Shown here: in pieces, positions 42,258 through 51,311 of the stretch
Layout: each line of letters opens with the position of its first letter
Position numbering within the stretch: the first letter of the stretch is position 1
DNA from: Gordonibacter massiliensis (ex Traore et al. 2017)
GTDB lineage: Bacteria; Actinomycetota; Coriobacteriia; Coriobacteriales; Eggerthellaceae
NCBI GenBank assembly: GCA_900170005.1
Contig: LT827128.1
Coordinates: forward strand, 1,054,001-1,118,000
Direction of reading: 5' to 3'
Length of the DNA stretch: 64,000 bases
Program-made: the position numbers and the translations under genes
The notes under the pieces: generated by a model
Databases searched by the model: none
Seen by the model: only the letters and a program-made list of their open reading frames with translations
What the model was told of the DNA's origin: nothing

Positions 42258-43724
42258 TCAAAGGTTAGCGATGATGGCCTCCACCGAAACCTTGGCGTCG
42301 CCGAGCAGCATGTCGGTGTTGTCGTTGAAGAACAGCGGGTTCTGAACGCCCGCGTAACCGGCGTTGCCCATGGATCGCTTGGACACGATGACCTTGCCCG
42401 CCTCCCACACCCGCATAACCGGCATGCCGGCGATGGGAGAGTCGGGCTCGGTTTCAGCAGCGGGGTTCACGGTGTCGTTGGCTCCGATGACCAGAACCAC
42501 ATCCACCTCGCCGAACTCGTCGTTGATCTCGTCCATCTCGAACACGTTGTCGTAGGGAACCTTGGCCTCGGCCAGCAGCACGTTCATGTGCCCCGGCATA
42601 CGCCCGGCAACGGGGTGGATACCGAACTGGACGTCGACACCCATGTCGATGAGCTTGCGCGTCAGCTCGGCAACGGGATACTGCGCTTGGGCAACCGCCA
42701 TGCCGTAGCCCGGCGTGATAACGACGCGCTTAGCCTCCTTGAGGAGCTGTGCGACTTCGTCGGGGGACGTTTCCGTGTGATTGCCGTAATCCCGAGCCTC
42801 GCCGGACTTCGCAGGAGCGTCGCCGCCGAAACCGCCAAGGATGACCGAGACGAAGGAACGGTTCATCCCCTGGCACATGATGTAGGACAGATACGCACCC
42901 GACGAACCGACCAGCGCGCCGGTGATGATGAGCAAGTCGTTGCCCAGCGTGAAACCGGCCATGGCCGCAGCCCAACCCGAATAGGAGTTGAGCATCGACA
43001 CCACGACGGGCATGTCGCCGCCGCCGATGGCGAGGACCAAATGGGCGCCGAGAACGAGCGAGACAGCGGTGAGAACGCACAGGGGCACCAACCCCTCCCC
43101 GACCCCGGTGGTGTTGATCGCCCAAGCGATCAGCGCGATGCAGGCGACGAGCATGACCAGGTTTATGGCGTTGCGGCCGGGAAGCGTGAGCGGTTTGCCC
43201 GATATCCTCGCCGAGAGCTTCAGGTAGGCCACGATGGACCCGGTGAGCGTCACAGCGCCTATGAACACGGCAAGCCCGACCTCGCCCATATGAAACGCGT
43301 TCGACGCGTCTCCCGCCATGCCCGGTTCGGTGAAAAACGAGTTGAAGCCCACGAGCACTGCAGCCGCGCCAACGAACGAATGGAGCATGGCGACGAGCTC
43401 GGGCATGGCGGTCATCTGAACCTTGGCGGCCTTCCATATGCCGATCGCCGCGCCGATGACGACTGCAGCCAAGATTAAGGCAATGGTGAGAACTGCGGCC
43501 TCTTGGTCCTGGAATACCGAGACCGCCACGGTGGCGACCAGCGCGATCGCCATGCCGACCACGCCCATCGTGTTGCCCCGCCTGGCGGTCTTTTGTTTGG
43601 ACAGGCCTGCGAGCGCCAAGATGAATAGAAGCGCCGCAAGGATGTAGGCAAGCGATTGGAAACGCGTCAGGGCGTCGAGCACCTCGGCGGAGGCGTTGAA
43701 GCCCGAGAGTAGGAAGGTATCCAT
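42258..43724 (-). CDS. pntB: NAD(P) transhydrogenase subunit beta
   Basis: The membrane beta subunit binding NADP(H). The first 270 residues are a chain of eight to nine helices; the last 180 form domain III with [41 protein letters not shown] and [14 protein letters not shown], which hold NADP. 488 aa. It overlaps pntA by 1 nt (TAATG). Proton entry drives NADH to NADPH conversion, which would supply reductant to the SDR and MDR enzymes around it. Confidence 0.96.
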   Translation of the reverse strand: MDTFLLSGFNASAEVLDALTRFQSLAYILAALLFILALAGLSKQKTARRGNTMGVVGMAIALVATVAVSVFQDQEAAVLTIALILAAVVIGAAIGIWKAAKVQMTAMPELVAMLHSFVGAAAVLVGFNSFFTEPGMAGDASNAFHMGEVGLAVFIGAVTLTGSIVAYLKLSARISGKPLTLPGRNAINLVMLVACIALIAWAINTTGVGEGLVPLCVLTAVSLVLGAHLVLAIGGGDMPVVVSMLNSYSGWAAAMAGFTLGNDLLIITGALVGSSGAYLSYIMCQGMNRSFVSVILGGFGGDAPAKSGEARDYGNHTETSPDEVAQLLKEAKRVVITPGYGMAVAQAQYPVAELTRKLIDMGVDVQFGIHPVAGRMPGHMNVLLAEAKVPYDNVFEMDEINDEFGEVDVVLVIGANDTVNPAAETEPDSPIAGMPVMRVWEAGKVIVSKRSMGNAGYAGVQNPLFFNDNTDMLLGDAKVSVEAIIANL

Positions 43725-45256
43725 TATTCAGAGCTCCTCTCGAACATCTTGAGCATGCGGTTGGTGATCAGAAAGCCGCCGAACACGTTGATGCTGGCGA
43801 TGACCATGGCGATGAAAGACAGGGCGGCCACAAGGGGATTGCTCGATCCTATGAGCAGGATGGCCCCCACGACGATGATTCCCGAAATGGCGTTCGTCAC
43901 CGACATGAGCGGCGTGTGGAGCGTGTGGGTCACGCTCGTGATGACGTAGAAGCCCACGACGACCGCCAGCTCGAACACGATGAAATGCCCCGCCATCTCG
44001 GAAGGAGCCGTCACGACGAGCGCCACGCCCAGAACGCCCAAAGCTATCTTCCACCACCATCTCTTCCTAGCGGGCGCCTCGACCGCTTCTCTCGGCTCCT
44101 CGGCAGGTGGCGCCTGAACAAGCGGGGCGGCGGACACCTTCACCGGAGGCGGCGGCCACATAACGTTACCCTCTACGGTCACCATCATGCCGCGGACGAC
44201 CTCGTCCTGCACGTCCCACACGGGCTCGCCGTCCTTTTTCGAAGTGACGAGCTTGAACAGGTTCACGACGTTCTGCCCAAAAAGCTGCGAGGATTGCCCT
44301 GGAAGTCGACTCGGCAGATCGCCGTAGCCGATGATCGTAACCCCGTTTTCGGTCGTATAGGCTTCCCCGGGCCGGGTAAGCTCGCAGTTGCTTCCCAGCT
44401 CGGAAGCGCCCATGTCCACGATGACGGAACCGGGCCTCATGCCCGCAACCGCCTGAGCGGTGAGCAGAAGCGGGGCCGGGCGGCCCGGGACTTGGGCGGT
44501 CGTAATGACGATGTCGCTTTTGGCGGCTTGCTCCTCGTAGACCTTGAGAACCGCTTTTTGCTGCTCGTCCGCCAGCTCCTTCGCATAGCCGTCCGAGGAC
44601 TCCTGCTTGACGGGTATCTCGACGAAGGTGCCGCCGAGGGATTCAACCTGGTCGGCGACCTCGGGCCGTACATCGGTGGCAGACACTTCGGCGCCCATGG
44701 AACCCGCAGCGCCGATAGCCGCCAAACCCGCAACCCCCACGCCGATGACGTAGACCTTGGCGGGCGGCACCTTGCCTGCTGCCGTGACCTGGCCGGCAAA
44801 CAGGCGCCCGAAGCGGTTGGCGGCTTCGATGACGGCGCGGTTGCCCGCCACGTTCATCATCGAAGAGCGCACGTCGAGCGCTTGGGCGCGCGAAATGCGC
44901 GGCACCATGTCGAGCGCCAACGCTGTGACGTTCATGGCGGCAAGCCGCCCGACGAGCTCCGGGTTGGCGCCGGGGTTCATGCGCGCGAGAAGCACCGCCC
45001 CTTCCTTGATCAAGGAGAGCTCTTCGGCGGGCGGCGTGTCCAGGCACGTCACGATGTCGCAGCCCCACGCCTCTTCCTTCTCGACGATCCCGGCACCCGC
45101 TGCGAGGTACTGGTCATCGAAGTAGTCGGCGCGAGCGCCCGCTCCCCTTTCGACGACGACCCCGTAGCCCAGCTTGATGAGCTTGGCGACGGTGTCGGGC
45201 GACGCGGCGACCAGGGTTTGCCCTTCGAAAGGTTCCTTCGGTATACCGATACGCAT
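43724..45256 (-). CDS. pntA: NAD(P) transhydrogenase subunit alpha
   Basis: Domain I binds NAD(H) ([48 protein letters not shown]) and relates to alanine dehydrogenase. A Pro-rich linker leads to the four C-terminal helices (about 405-500) that pair with PntB. This is the one-chain alpha form of 510 aa, not the split PntAA/PntAB. Of two close ATGs I chose 45256 because AGGAGG lies 6 nt upstream; 45262 would abut it. A transhydrogenase inside a catabolic run is unusual and suggests local NADPH demand. Confidence 0.95.
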   Translation of the reverse strand: MRIGIPKEPFEGQTLVAASPDTVAKLIKLGYGVVVERGAGARADYFDDQYLAAGAGIVEKEEAWGCDIVTCLDTPPAEELSLIKEGAVLLARMNPGANPELVGRLAAMNVTALALDMVPRISRAQALDVRSSMMNVAGNRAVIEAANRFGRLFAGQVTAAGKVPPAKVYVIGVGVAGLAAIGAAGSMGAEVSATDVRPEVADQVESLGGTFVEIPVKQESSDGYAKELADEQQKAVLKVYEEQAAKSDIVITTAQVPGRPAPLLLTAQAVAGMRPGSVIVDMGASELGSNCELTRPGEAYTTENGVTIIGYGDLPSRLPGQSSQLFGQNVVNLFKLVTSKKDGEPVWDVQDEVVRGMMVTVEGNVMWPPPPVKVSAAPLVQAPPAEEPREAVEAPARKRWWWKIALGVLGVALVVTAPSEMAGHFIVFELAVVVGFYVITSVTHTLHTPLMSVTNAISGIIVVGAILLIGSSNPLVAALSFIAMVIASINVFGGFLITNRMLKMFERSSE

Positions 45257-45367
45257 AATCATCCTCCTTTTTTCTCCAGCCTGCGTATAAAAGCCCGCAG
45301 TGGTTAGCAAGTTCGTCCGCGTCGACGGCTTCGCCGGCAACCCGCAATATCGAATCGTTCAGGTGCG

Positions 45368-45850
45368 TTAATACAGTTGGAAAGGGGCGATGCCGCATGG
45401 CCCGGACAGCGCGGCTGCGATGCCCGTCTGAATGTCCTTCGGGTCTTCGAAAAACGCGACCGGGACCTTCTCTTCCATGGCGGCATCGTCAAGCTCCTCC
45501 AATTTCATGAGCTCGCTGCCCCTAAAGCCCCCTGCCGGCACCCAGATCAGCGTGGGAATGCCCAAGCGCAGGCATGATTTCAGCAGTGGCGCCGTCCGGC
45601 AGAGATCGCCCGCGCAGTCCACGACCACGTCTGTGCCCACGTGGCCGAGCACGTCGAGGAAGCTCGACTCGTCCTCGACGGGAAACCCCGTCGGGCCGAT
45701 TCCCGCCACAACTCCCATGTCGCGATCGTCCCTTTCCCCTCCGACGGCGCCGACCGCCAGCACATCGGAGCCTTCGAGGTTCCGCAGGCTCTCCAGGCCC
45801 GGCTCCGAGAGGGGCTCTACGAACACTGCAAACAGATTCTCGTCGCGCAT
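45368..45850 (-). CDS. small Rossmann-like protein of unknown function, 160 aa
   Basis: I do not recognise it firmly. The stretch GTDVVVDCAGDLCRTAPLLKSCLRLGIPTLIWVPAGGF resembles the middle of NAD(P)-binding oxidoreductases such as DapB or amino-acid dehydrogenases, in which a DFT/DCA loop is followed by a helix and a G-x-P-T strand. There is no N-terminal GxGxxG, so it could be a truncated domain or a binding protein. It lies between SDR2 and pntA on the same strand; a hairpin at 45910-45936 separates it from SDR2. Confidence 0.5.
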   Translation of the reverse strand: MRDENLFAVFVEPLSEPGLESLRNLEGSDVLAVGAVGGERDDRDMGVVAGIGPTGFPVEDESSFLDVLGHVGTDVVVDCAGDLCRTAPLLKSCLRLGIPTLIWVPAGGFRGSELMKLEELDDAAMEEKVPVAFFEDPKDIQTGIAAALSGPCGIAPFQLY

Positions 45851-45909
45851 AGCGGCCCCTTCCCCTCCCGCAGCCGCTCGCCGCGGAAGGATTTTCGCCT
45901 CCCGAGGAA

Positions 45910-45936
45910 GGCCCCGCCCCTTCGAGGAGCGGGGCC
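45910..45936. terminator. GC-rich hairpin after SDR2
   Basis: GGCCCCGC (45910-45917) pairs with GCGGGGCC (45929-45936). The U-rich side (GGTTCGTTT) is on the plus strand; on the minus strand only TTCCTC follows. Confidence 0.4.
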
Positions 45937-45943
45937 GGTTCGT

Positions 45944-46780
45944 TTAATCGAGCTGTTTGACAACGGACATGGCGTACTTTCCGCCGTCCATGATGATGTC
46001 GCATCCCGTCAGGTAGTCGTGCCCGGGACCCATGAGCTTCACAACAAGATCCGCCATCTCTTCCGGAGTTCCAAAGCGTTTGAACGCGGTTCTCTCGGCG
46101 ATACTCGCCTTGTCTGTGCTGCCTCCTTGCAGCATCGGGGTGTCGAAGGAGCCCGGGGCGATAGAGAAGATGCGGGATCCCTTCTTGCCAAACCGAACCG
46201 TGTTGGCCATGGTGTAGTACATGACGAAGCGCTTTGATCCGGCATAGTACGTGTAGCCGTCGTCGAGGAAGCTCGGCTTCGGATGCTCTCCGGCGGCCAC
46301 CGCCGCCTTCCACTTCTCCCTGAAATCCACGGCGGTCGGATCATTCCAGACGGCAAGGTCTTCAGCGAAGGGAGTGTAGAAATAGCCCGTGATGGAGGAG
46401 TAATGGACCATGACGCCTTCGTCAAGATAAGGAAGGAAGGTCTCGGTGGTGTTGACGACGCCCTTCATATTGACGTCGATGATCATATCGGGTGTGACGC
46501 CCTCCCAATCGACGCCCGCCGCATTGACGACGCTGCCGATATCGCCGAGGCTTCGGGCGTATTGGGCGAACTCCTCGACCGAGCCCGCATCGGAGACGTC
46601 GCAGGTCTTGCCGTAGGCCTCGACACCCGCCGCCTTCAACTGCTCGAGGGCTCCTTCCAGGCGCTTCTCGCTACGCCCACCGACGAGCACGGGGCCGAAT
46701 TTGCCAAGCTCGATGGCATTTGCCAGACCCATTCCGGAGGTGCCGCCCGTTACGACTTGGAGTTTTCCCATTAGTGCCAT
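45944..46780 (-). CDS. short-chain dehydrogenase (SDR2), 3-alpha-hydroxysteroid-dehydrogenase-like layout
   Basis: TGGTSGMGLANA, NAAGV, catalytic Ser in YSSITG and YYAGSK mark an SDR, but about 49 residues lie between Ser and Tyr where classical SDRs have about 13. The same kind of insertion, next to the substrate site, is known in the 3-alpha-hydroxysteroid dehydrogenase/carbonyl reductase group. A steroid or a bulky ring ketone is therefore possible; the rest of the locus fits a ring compound in general. ATG 46780 has AAAGGAAG at about 5 nt. 278 aa. It follows the zinc-type dehydrogenase by 85 bp. Confidence 0.82.
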   Translation of the reverse strand: MALMGKLQVVTGGTSGMGLANAIELGKFGPVLVGGRSEKRLEGALEQLKAAGVEAYGKTCDVSDAGSVEEFAQYARSLGDIGSVVNAAGVDWEGVTPDMIIDVNMKGVVNTTETFLPYLDEGVMVHYSSITGYFYTPFAEDLAVWNDPTAVDFREKWKAAVAAGEHPKPSFLDDGYTYYAGSKRFVMYYTMANTVRFGKKGSRIFSIAPGSFDTPMLQGGSTDKASIAERTAFKRFGTPEEMADLVVKLMGPGHDYLTGCDIIMDGGKYAMSVVKQLD

Positions 46781-46865
46781 TTCTCTTCCTTTCTCGATGA
46801 TCCGGCATTCCCTCAACGAGTGGTCTCCCCTTGCCGCCGAGGAAGCTGCTGGATCGCTTTAACGG

Positions 46866-47894
46866 CTACTCGCCGTTTATCCTGAAAATGACCTTCATGC
46901 CCTTGTTTTTATCGCAAGCAGTCTCAAAGGCTTCCATCGCCTGGTCGAGCGTGAACTCCGAGGTTATGATCGACGCGATGTCGACGGCCCCGTCCTGGAG
47001 CACCTCGATGACCTCCTTGATGTCCTCTGGCGCATAGGCGCGTGAGCCCGTCACCGTGAACTGCTTGCTCATGAACTCGGCAGGGTTGATGGTGATCGGG
47101 CGCGAATCGAGGCCGAGCGTGGCAAACGTGGAGTTGCAGCGGCCGTTTTCCATGTACTCGTTGATGAGGGCCCCGAGGCCGACGTAATCGAGGTACCGGT
47201 CGACGTTCGCTCGTTCATAGGAATTGATGTTGACGATGCCGAACTTCTCGCCTGCGTAATCGATGGCACTCTTCTCGGTGTTGTCGAATACATCGGCCCC
47301 TAGGTTGCGTGCGAACTCGATGCGCTCGGGCATCTGCTCGGCAATGAAAATGTTCTCGACACCCTGGTGCCGCATGGCCGCCCATCCCATGAGGCCGATA
47401 GGCCCCGCACCCCACATGAGCACGTTGTCCGTCGCCTGCACGCCGCCGCGGTTCTTCGTGTGCACGGCGACGCCGAACGGCTCGATGAGCGCGGCGCTGC
47501 GAAGCGGGACCTCGTTGGGGATGACGAAGACCGTTTCGTCCTTGATCGCCTTGTAGGTGCCGCAGTACTCGCCAAAACCGCCCGCCATGCAACAGAAACG
47601 AGGATCTGTGTTGCTGAAGGTGGGGTCGATCCATACCCGGTCCCCCAAAGCCAAATCCTCGACGTTCGCGCCAACCTCGACGATGGTGCCGACGAACTCG
47701 TGCCCGAACTTCGAGCCGTCGCCCAACCCGCCGTACCTGCCGCCTTTGGTGAAGCCGTGCACGTCCGAGCCGCATATGCCGGCGTAGGCGACTTTGACCA
47801 ACACGCCGTCGTCCCCGTACGAGGGAATGGGAACCTCCGTTAATTCCACTTCGCCTTTTGTTTTGAAGATCAGCTGTTTCATTGAGCCATCCAT
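46866..47894 (-). CDS. zinc-type medium-chain alcohol/polyol dehydrogenase
   Basis: 342 aa with the MDR order: GroES-like domain with catalytic-zinc ligands in AGICGSDVHG and KFGHEFVG, GxxVxxxP-like GDRVWIDP, then the Rossmann loop LMWGAGPIGLMGW. The acidic residue EQMPERIEFAR suits NAD(H). The usual four-Cys structural-zinc loop is reduced (only FCCMAGGFGEYC), so the structural zinc may be absent, as in some sorbitol/threonine-type members. ATG 47894 is preceded by AAGGGG at 8 nt. It follows MFS2. Confidence 0.88.
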   Translation of the reverse strand: MDGSMKQLIFKTKGEVELTEVPIPSYGDDGVLVKVAYAGICGSDVHGFTKGGRYGGLGDGSKFGHEFVGTIVEVGANVEDLALGDRVWIDPTFSNTDPRFCCMAGGFGEYCGTYKAIKDETVFVIPNEVPLRSAALIEPFGVAVHTKNRGGVQATDNVLMWGAGPIGLMGWAAMRHQGVENIFIAEQMPERIEFARNLGADVFDNTEKSAIDYAGEKFGIVNINSYERANVDRYLDYVGLGALINEYMENGRCNSTFATLGLDSRPITINPAEFMSKQFTVTGSRAYAPEDIKEVIEVLQDGAVDIASIITSEFTLDQAMEAFETACDKNKGMKVIFRINGE

Positions 47895-47966
47895 AGTGAT
47901 ACCCCTTTCTGAAAACATCCTGACTTGCTTTCGCACGACGTAGCGGCCATGCGAAACGAAGAGTGG

Positions 47967-47994
47967 CGGCGCCCCTTCAAGGGCGCCGTTTTTT
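47967..47994 (+). terminator. strong plus-strand intrinsic terminator in a minus-strand region
   Basis: CGGCGCCC-cttcaa-GGGCGCCG (47967-47988) followed by TTTTTT (47989-47994) on the plus strand. No plus-strand gene precedes it. On the minus strand the hairpin is preceded by A residues and followed by CCACTC, so it would stop only antisense transcripts well. Confidence 0.7.
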
Positions 47995-48045
47995 CAAGCG
48001 GATTCCAGCAGGCGCGGCAATCCACGCCTGCATCCAGGTAAGCCC

Positions 48046-49509
48046 TCAGCCCTGCTCTTGACCTTCGAGCTTCTTGAGGAACAGTGAGCACACGAGCGCA
48101 ACGCCCGCCGCAACAGCGGAAATCGTCAACGCGATCGGCATGCCGGCCACAACACCGAAACTCGCGAGGATGATCGTGTAGATCGCCGTGCCGACGGAGC
48201 CACCGAAGTTCTGGCCGAGCTGTATGACGGAGTTACCCTGCATACGAATCTTGGCAGGCAGCTGGATCTGGGGGCCGGCGGAGAACACGACGCCGAAGGT
48301 GACGTTGTAGAACCCACCGACGAACAAGATCACGTACAAGACGAAGATGTTCAGATCAGGTGCCAAGAAGAACATGAGCGCAAGGGCGATCAAGATGCGC
48401 AGAAGGCTTCCGACCGCGAGGACGCCGCGTGCGTTGCCGGCCTTGCCGATCATGCGCCCGAGGATGGGGCCCATGAACAGGCCGACGATGGAGAGCATCG
48501 ACGTGGTCAAACCGGCTTCGGTGGCGGACAAGCCCATCGCGCTGATGGCGTACATGGGGATGAAAAAGAATATGGCCATGTTGGAAAACATGCTGAAGAA
48601 GCTCCCCGCCGTGAAGAGCAGCGTGTTGCGGTTCTTGAGCGCGCTGAGCGGAACGACCGCGGAGTCCTTCTTCTTGGCCACCACGAAGACGAGCACGACG
48701 AGCGCCGCGGCGGCCAGGATGAAGACGATGTTGCTTGACATGCTGCCGAACGGAAGGAAACTCGTTCCCAGGGAGAGCCCGCAAATGAGGCAACCAAGAC
48801 ATACGACGACGGCGAGCGAGCCGGGCGCGTCGAACTTACCTGTAGCGGTGGCCATGCCGGCGGCCTGTTGCTTCGTCGCACCGACACCGAAGAACACCAT
48901 GACGGTGCCCACCGCGATGATGACCGCGATCAGCACGCAAGCGGCACGCCAGCTCGCGAAGTCCATGACCAATCCTCCGACCACGGGTCCGGCGAGCATA
49001 CCGATGGACTGCATGGTCGCACAAATGCCCAAATACATGCCAGCCGTTTTCGAATCGTACATATCGCGCATCATGGAATAGCCGATAACGTAGAGGCCGG
49101 CGCTGGGAAGGCCCCAGAAAAGCGATACGACGATCATGAACGTCATGTCCCCCGCGACTGCGCGGCCGACCAAACACACAAGGCCGCACACCATCGATAC
49201 GACGAACAACGGCTTCTTGATGGCAGGGTTCTTTGCTCCGAAAAGCCCCCAGAGCGGCATGGCGATAACGCCGACGGCACCGGAGAGCGTGTTGGCCAGC
49301 GAGTAGTAGTCAAGGCCGCCGATCTCCCTGGCCGCCATCGGCAGAAGCGTCGATGCCGTCGCGGACTGGAAGATGCAACCAACCAGGCAGATGTAGATGC
49401 CGACGAGCGTCAGCATCTTCTTGTTCTTCGGCGCCGCAAAGAACGGGTTGCCCGCTTTCCCCTCTTCTCCCTGTTGTGCTTCCGTTTTCTTGGTATCTGC
49501 TGTATCCAT
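48046..49509 (-). CDS. major facilitator superfamily transporter (MFS2)
   Basis: A 487-aa paralogue of MFS1 with the same segment order (GLDYYSLANTLSG, PLWGLFGAKNPAIKKP, GYSMMRDMYDS, LGRMIGKAGNARG, GPQIQLPAKIRMQGNSVIQ). The N-terminal 28 residues are charged and cytoplasmic. MFS1 and MFS2 bracket the SDR-pnt-ADH genes, which suggests a duplicated transporter module, perhaps substrate in and product out. Start 49509; a VOC gene is 60 bp upstream. Confidence 0.9.
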   Translation of the reverse strand: MDTADTKKTEAQQGEEGKAGNPFFAAPKNKKMLTLVGIYICLVGCIFQSATASTLLPMAAREIGGLDYYSLANTLSGAVGVIAMPLWGLFGAKNPAIKKPLFVVSMVCGLVCLVGRAVAGDMTFMIVVSLFWGLPSAGLYVIGYSMMRDMYDSKTAGMYLGICATMQSIGMLAGPVVGGLVMDFASWRAACVLIAVIIAVGTVMVFFGVGATKQQAAGMATATGKFDAPGSLAVVVCLGCLICGLSLGTSFLPFGSMSSNIVFILAAAALVVLVFVVAKKKDSAVVPLSALKNRNTLLFTAGSFFSMFSNMAIFFFIPMYAISAMGLSATEAGLTTSMLSIVGLFMGPILGRMIGKAGNARGVLAVGSLLRILIALALMFFLAPDLNIFVLYVILFVGGFYNVTFGVVFSAGPQIQLPAKIRMQGNSVIQLGQNFGGSVGTAIYTIILASFGVVAGMPIALTISAVAAGVALVCSLFLKKLEGQEQG

Positions 49510-49569
49510 TACCCCTCCTTAAGGTTTTGGATGAACAGGCCCGGAGACCCGAAGATGCCCCGAGATGCG

Positions 49570-50088
49570 TCACGTGCCCATTTTTCGGAACGGATTAGAC
49601 CCGTCCCACCCTTCGGCGAGCTTCCTGCACATGTCGACCAGGTACGGCTGGGGATTGTGTATTTCGACGTAGTGCCCCCACAGGTCAAGGCAGTCGATGT
49701 AGGCGACCGTCAACCCCCCACTCGACTTCATGAGCATGGCAACCTCGAATCCCGCATCCTCGAAATCTTTGACGGCGCCTTCGAAATCGTCGACCCATAC
49801 CGAGAAGTGGTTGAAGCCCAAACGTCCCGGCACGGTGTAGGGAGTCGGATCGGTGCTCGTGGGTTTGATGAGCTCTATCTGAAGATCTCCGTACATGCCG
49901 TAGGCCACGTCGACCGTGTTCTTCACCTCCTCGTAGTGAAAGACCGTGTTCTCGGGCTCAGGGGCGGAAAAATAGACGAACGGCCCCGACCCGAAAAGCC
50001 TTGAGTGGGCAAGAGCCGCCTGCTCGAGGTCGTTTACCACGTAGCCCAGCTGGTTTATGGCGTACTTGTTCAAAAGCCTCTCGTACAT
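49570..50088 (-). CDS. VOC (glyoxalase/epimerase-fold) protein
   Basis: 172 aa with two beta-alpha-beta-beta-beta modules: INQLGYVVNDLEQAALAHSRLFGSGPF and FNHFSVWVDDFEGAVKDFEDAGFEV, the second ending in WGHYVEIHNPQ. The His and Glu in these strands are typical metal ligands of methylmalonyl-CoA-epimerase-like and dioxygenase-like members. It heads the minus-strand run that continues MFS2, ADH, SDR2, orphan, pntA, pntB, SDR1, MFS1, and has an AT-rich upstream region that may hold the promoter. Confidence 0.85.
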   Translation of the reverse strand: MYERLLNKYAINQLGYVVNDLEQAALAHSRLFGSGPFVYFSAPEPENTVFHYEEVKNTVDVAYGMYGDLQIELIKPTSTDPTPYTVPGRLGFNHFSVWVDDFEGAVKDFEDAGFEVAMLMKSSGGLTVAYIDCLDLWGHYVEIHNPQPYLVDMCRKLAEGWDGSNPFRKMGT

Positions 50089-50168
50089 GACGGGGCCTCC
50101 ATTCGCAGGATTAGTCCGTAGACGCTAACTAGTTTTATTGATACGTTTTTGCTGTTTCGACGCTGTCG

Positions 50169-50360
50169 TTACGGGCGGGGTGGCCCCGGAGCCTTGGGGG
50201 CGGCAGGGGCTTTGGGGGCGTTCGGGATTTTCGCCGCCGAATCAAGGTTCGCCTGATCGGCGTCGAAGTCCTTGATCGCATTTTCCAATTCGGCTCCGCA
50301 CGCCTCGCACACCTTCGCGACAGGCTTGTTGACCTTGCCGCATTGAGGGCATTTTTTCAT
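50169..50360 (-). CDS. small zinc-ribbon protein, 63 aa
   Basis: CPQCGKVNKPVAKVCEACGAELE is a rubredoxin-like zinc ribbon; the tail is an Ala/Pro/Lys repeat (PKAPAAPKAPGPP). ATG 50360 has GAGG 6 nt upstream. It lies between the VOC gene and the molybdoenzyme beta subunit. Small proteins of this form are common and have no assigned role; it could be a chaperone or redox-inert adaptor. Confidence 0.6.
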   Translation of the reverse strand: MKKCPQCGKVNKPVAKVCEACGAELENAIKDFDADQANLDSAAKIPNAPKAPAAPKAPGPPRP

Positions 50361-50456
50361 CGATACCTCAGCTGGTCTGAAACACATGGTTCGCTCCTAC
50401 CTCTACCCGCCCGCAACCGCGCATTCGCCTACCGTTTCGGGCGCCTCTAGTTTCCC

Positions 50457-50488
50457 GGCCGGGCGACTCCTTTCGAAGCCGCCCGGCC
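50457..50488 (-). terminator. hairpin after the beta subunit gene
   Basis: GGCCGGGCG (50457-50465) pairs with CGCCCGGCC (50480-50488). The minus transcript continues GGGAAACTAG, with no U run. It closes the molybdoenzyme operon and lies ahead of the zinc-ribbon gene. Confidence 0.45.
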
Positions 50489-50495
50489 AGCATCG

Positions 50496-51296
50496 TTACA
50501 CCAGGGCTACATCGCCCAGACCCAAGTCCTTTTCCATCGTGCTTACCTCAAGCGACTTCGTCTTGCCGCCGGCTTCAATGGTCAGCATCCAATCGGCATC
50601 GGGGAGGCCGCGCAACCAGAAATCGCCCCAGTCGTCGGTCGTGGCGGTGAAGGTTCCTCTCTCGCCCGTCGCCGTCACCGTCGCGTCGACGACGACCTCC
50701 TTGGTTTCGGGGTCGTACACCGTGGCGGCGATGAACTTCTTCGGCAGGCCGCGGTAGAACACGCGCGGCTTCGTGCCCCACTCGGGATGCAGCACCTCGG
50801 TGCCGTCGAGGTCGAGGTCCGCTTCCTCGCCGAACGTGATAACGTCCACATGGCAGTTGTCAACGCACCGCGGCACGCTGATGGGATGGCCGCCGTCGAG
50901 AAGATGCGTGCAACCGGTGCACTTCTGCGGGATGTTGAGCTCGTCGTTCCAATAGACGGCATGGTACGGGCAGGCCTCCACGATGGCCTTCTGGCCCTTC
51001 GCCTTCACCGGGTCGATGAGCACGAGGCCGTCCTCGCGGCGGTACACCGCGCCGTCCTTGGCAGCCTTCATGCACGGCGCGTTCTCGCAGTGATTGCACA
51101 TCACGGGCATGTAGGTGACCTTCACGTGCGGGCGGGCACCGCGCTCGTACTGATTCACCTTGAGCCAGAACTGGCCCACTTCGGGCTGGGGTTTCGCATA
51201 AGGTGACCAGTCGTTGCCCACATGCTCGTCCTTGCAGCCTATCTGGCAGTCGTGGCAGCCCACGCACTTATCCAAATCGATGAGAAAAGCTTTCAT
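50496..51296 (-). CDS. iron-sulfur beta subunit of a transhydroxylase-like molybdoenzyme
   Basis: 266 aa. Residues 1-180 form a DmsB-like ferredoxin with cysteine groups CVGCHDCQIGC, CNHCENAPC, ACPYH, CTGC and CVDNC, enough for about three [4Fe-4S] clusters. The last 80 residues (VYDPETKEVVVDATVTATG, WGDFWLRGLPD) form a Cna/carboxypeptidase-regulatory-like beta domain. A ferredoxin plus such a C-terminal domain is the known build of the pyrogallol-phloroglucinol transhydroxylase beta subunit (about 274 aa). It follows the alpha gene by 15 bp. Confidence 0.88.
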   Translation of the reverse strand: MKAFLIDLDKCVGCHDCQIGCKDEHVGNDWSPYAKPQPEVGQFWLKVNQYERGARPHVKVTYMPVMCNHCENAPCMKAAKDGAVYRREDGLVLIDPVKAKGQKAIVEACPYHAVYWNDELNIPQKCTGCTHLLDGGHPISVPRCVDNCHVDVITFGEEADLDLDGTEVLHPEWGTKPRVFYRGLPKKFIAATVYDPETKEVVVDATVTATGERGTFTATTDDWGDFWLRGLPDADWMLTIEAGGKTKSLEVSTMEKDLGLGDVALV

Positions 51297-51311
51297 GATG
51301 AGCCTCCCTTT

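Noticed and set aside
42258-45256. Alanine dehydrogenase as identity of the alpha gene
   Set aside because: The C-terminal membrane helices and the adjacent pntB with a 1-nt overlap identify a transhydrogenase.
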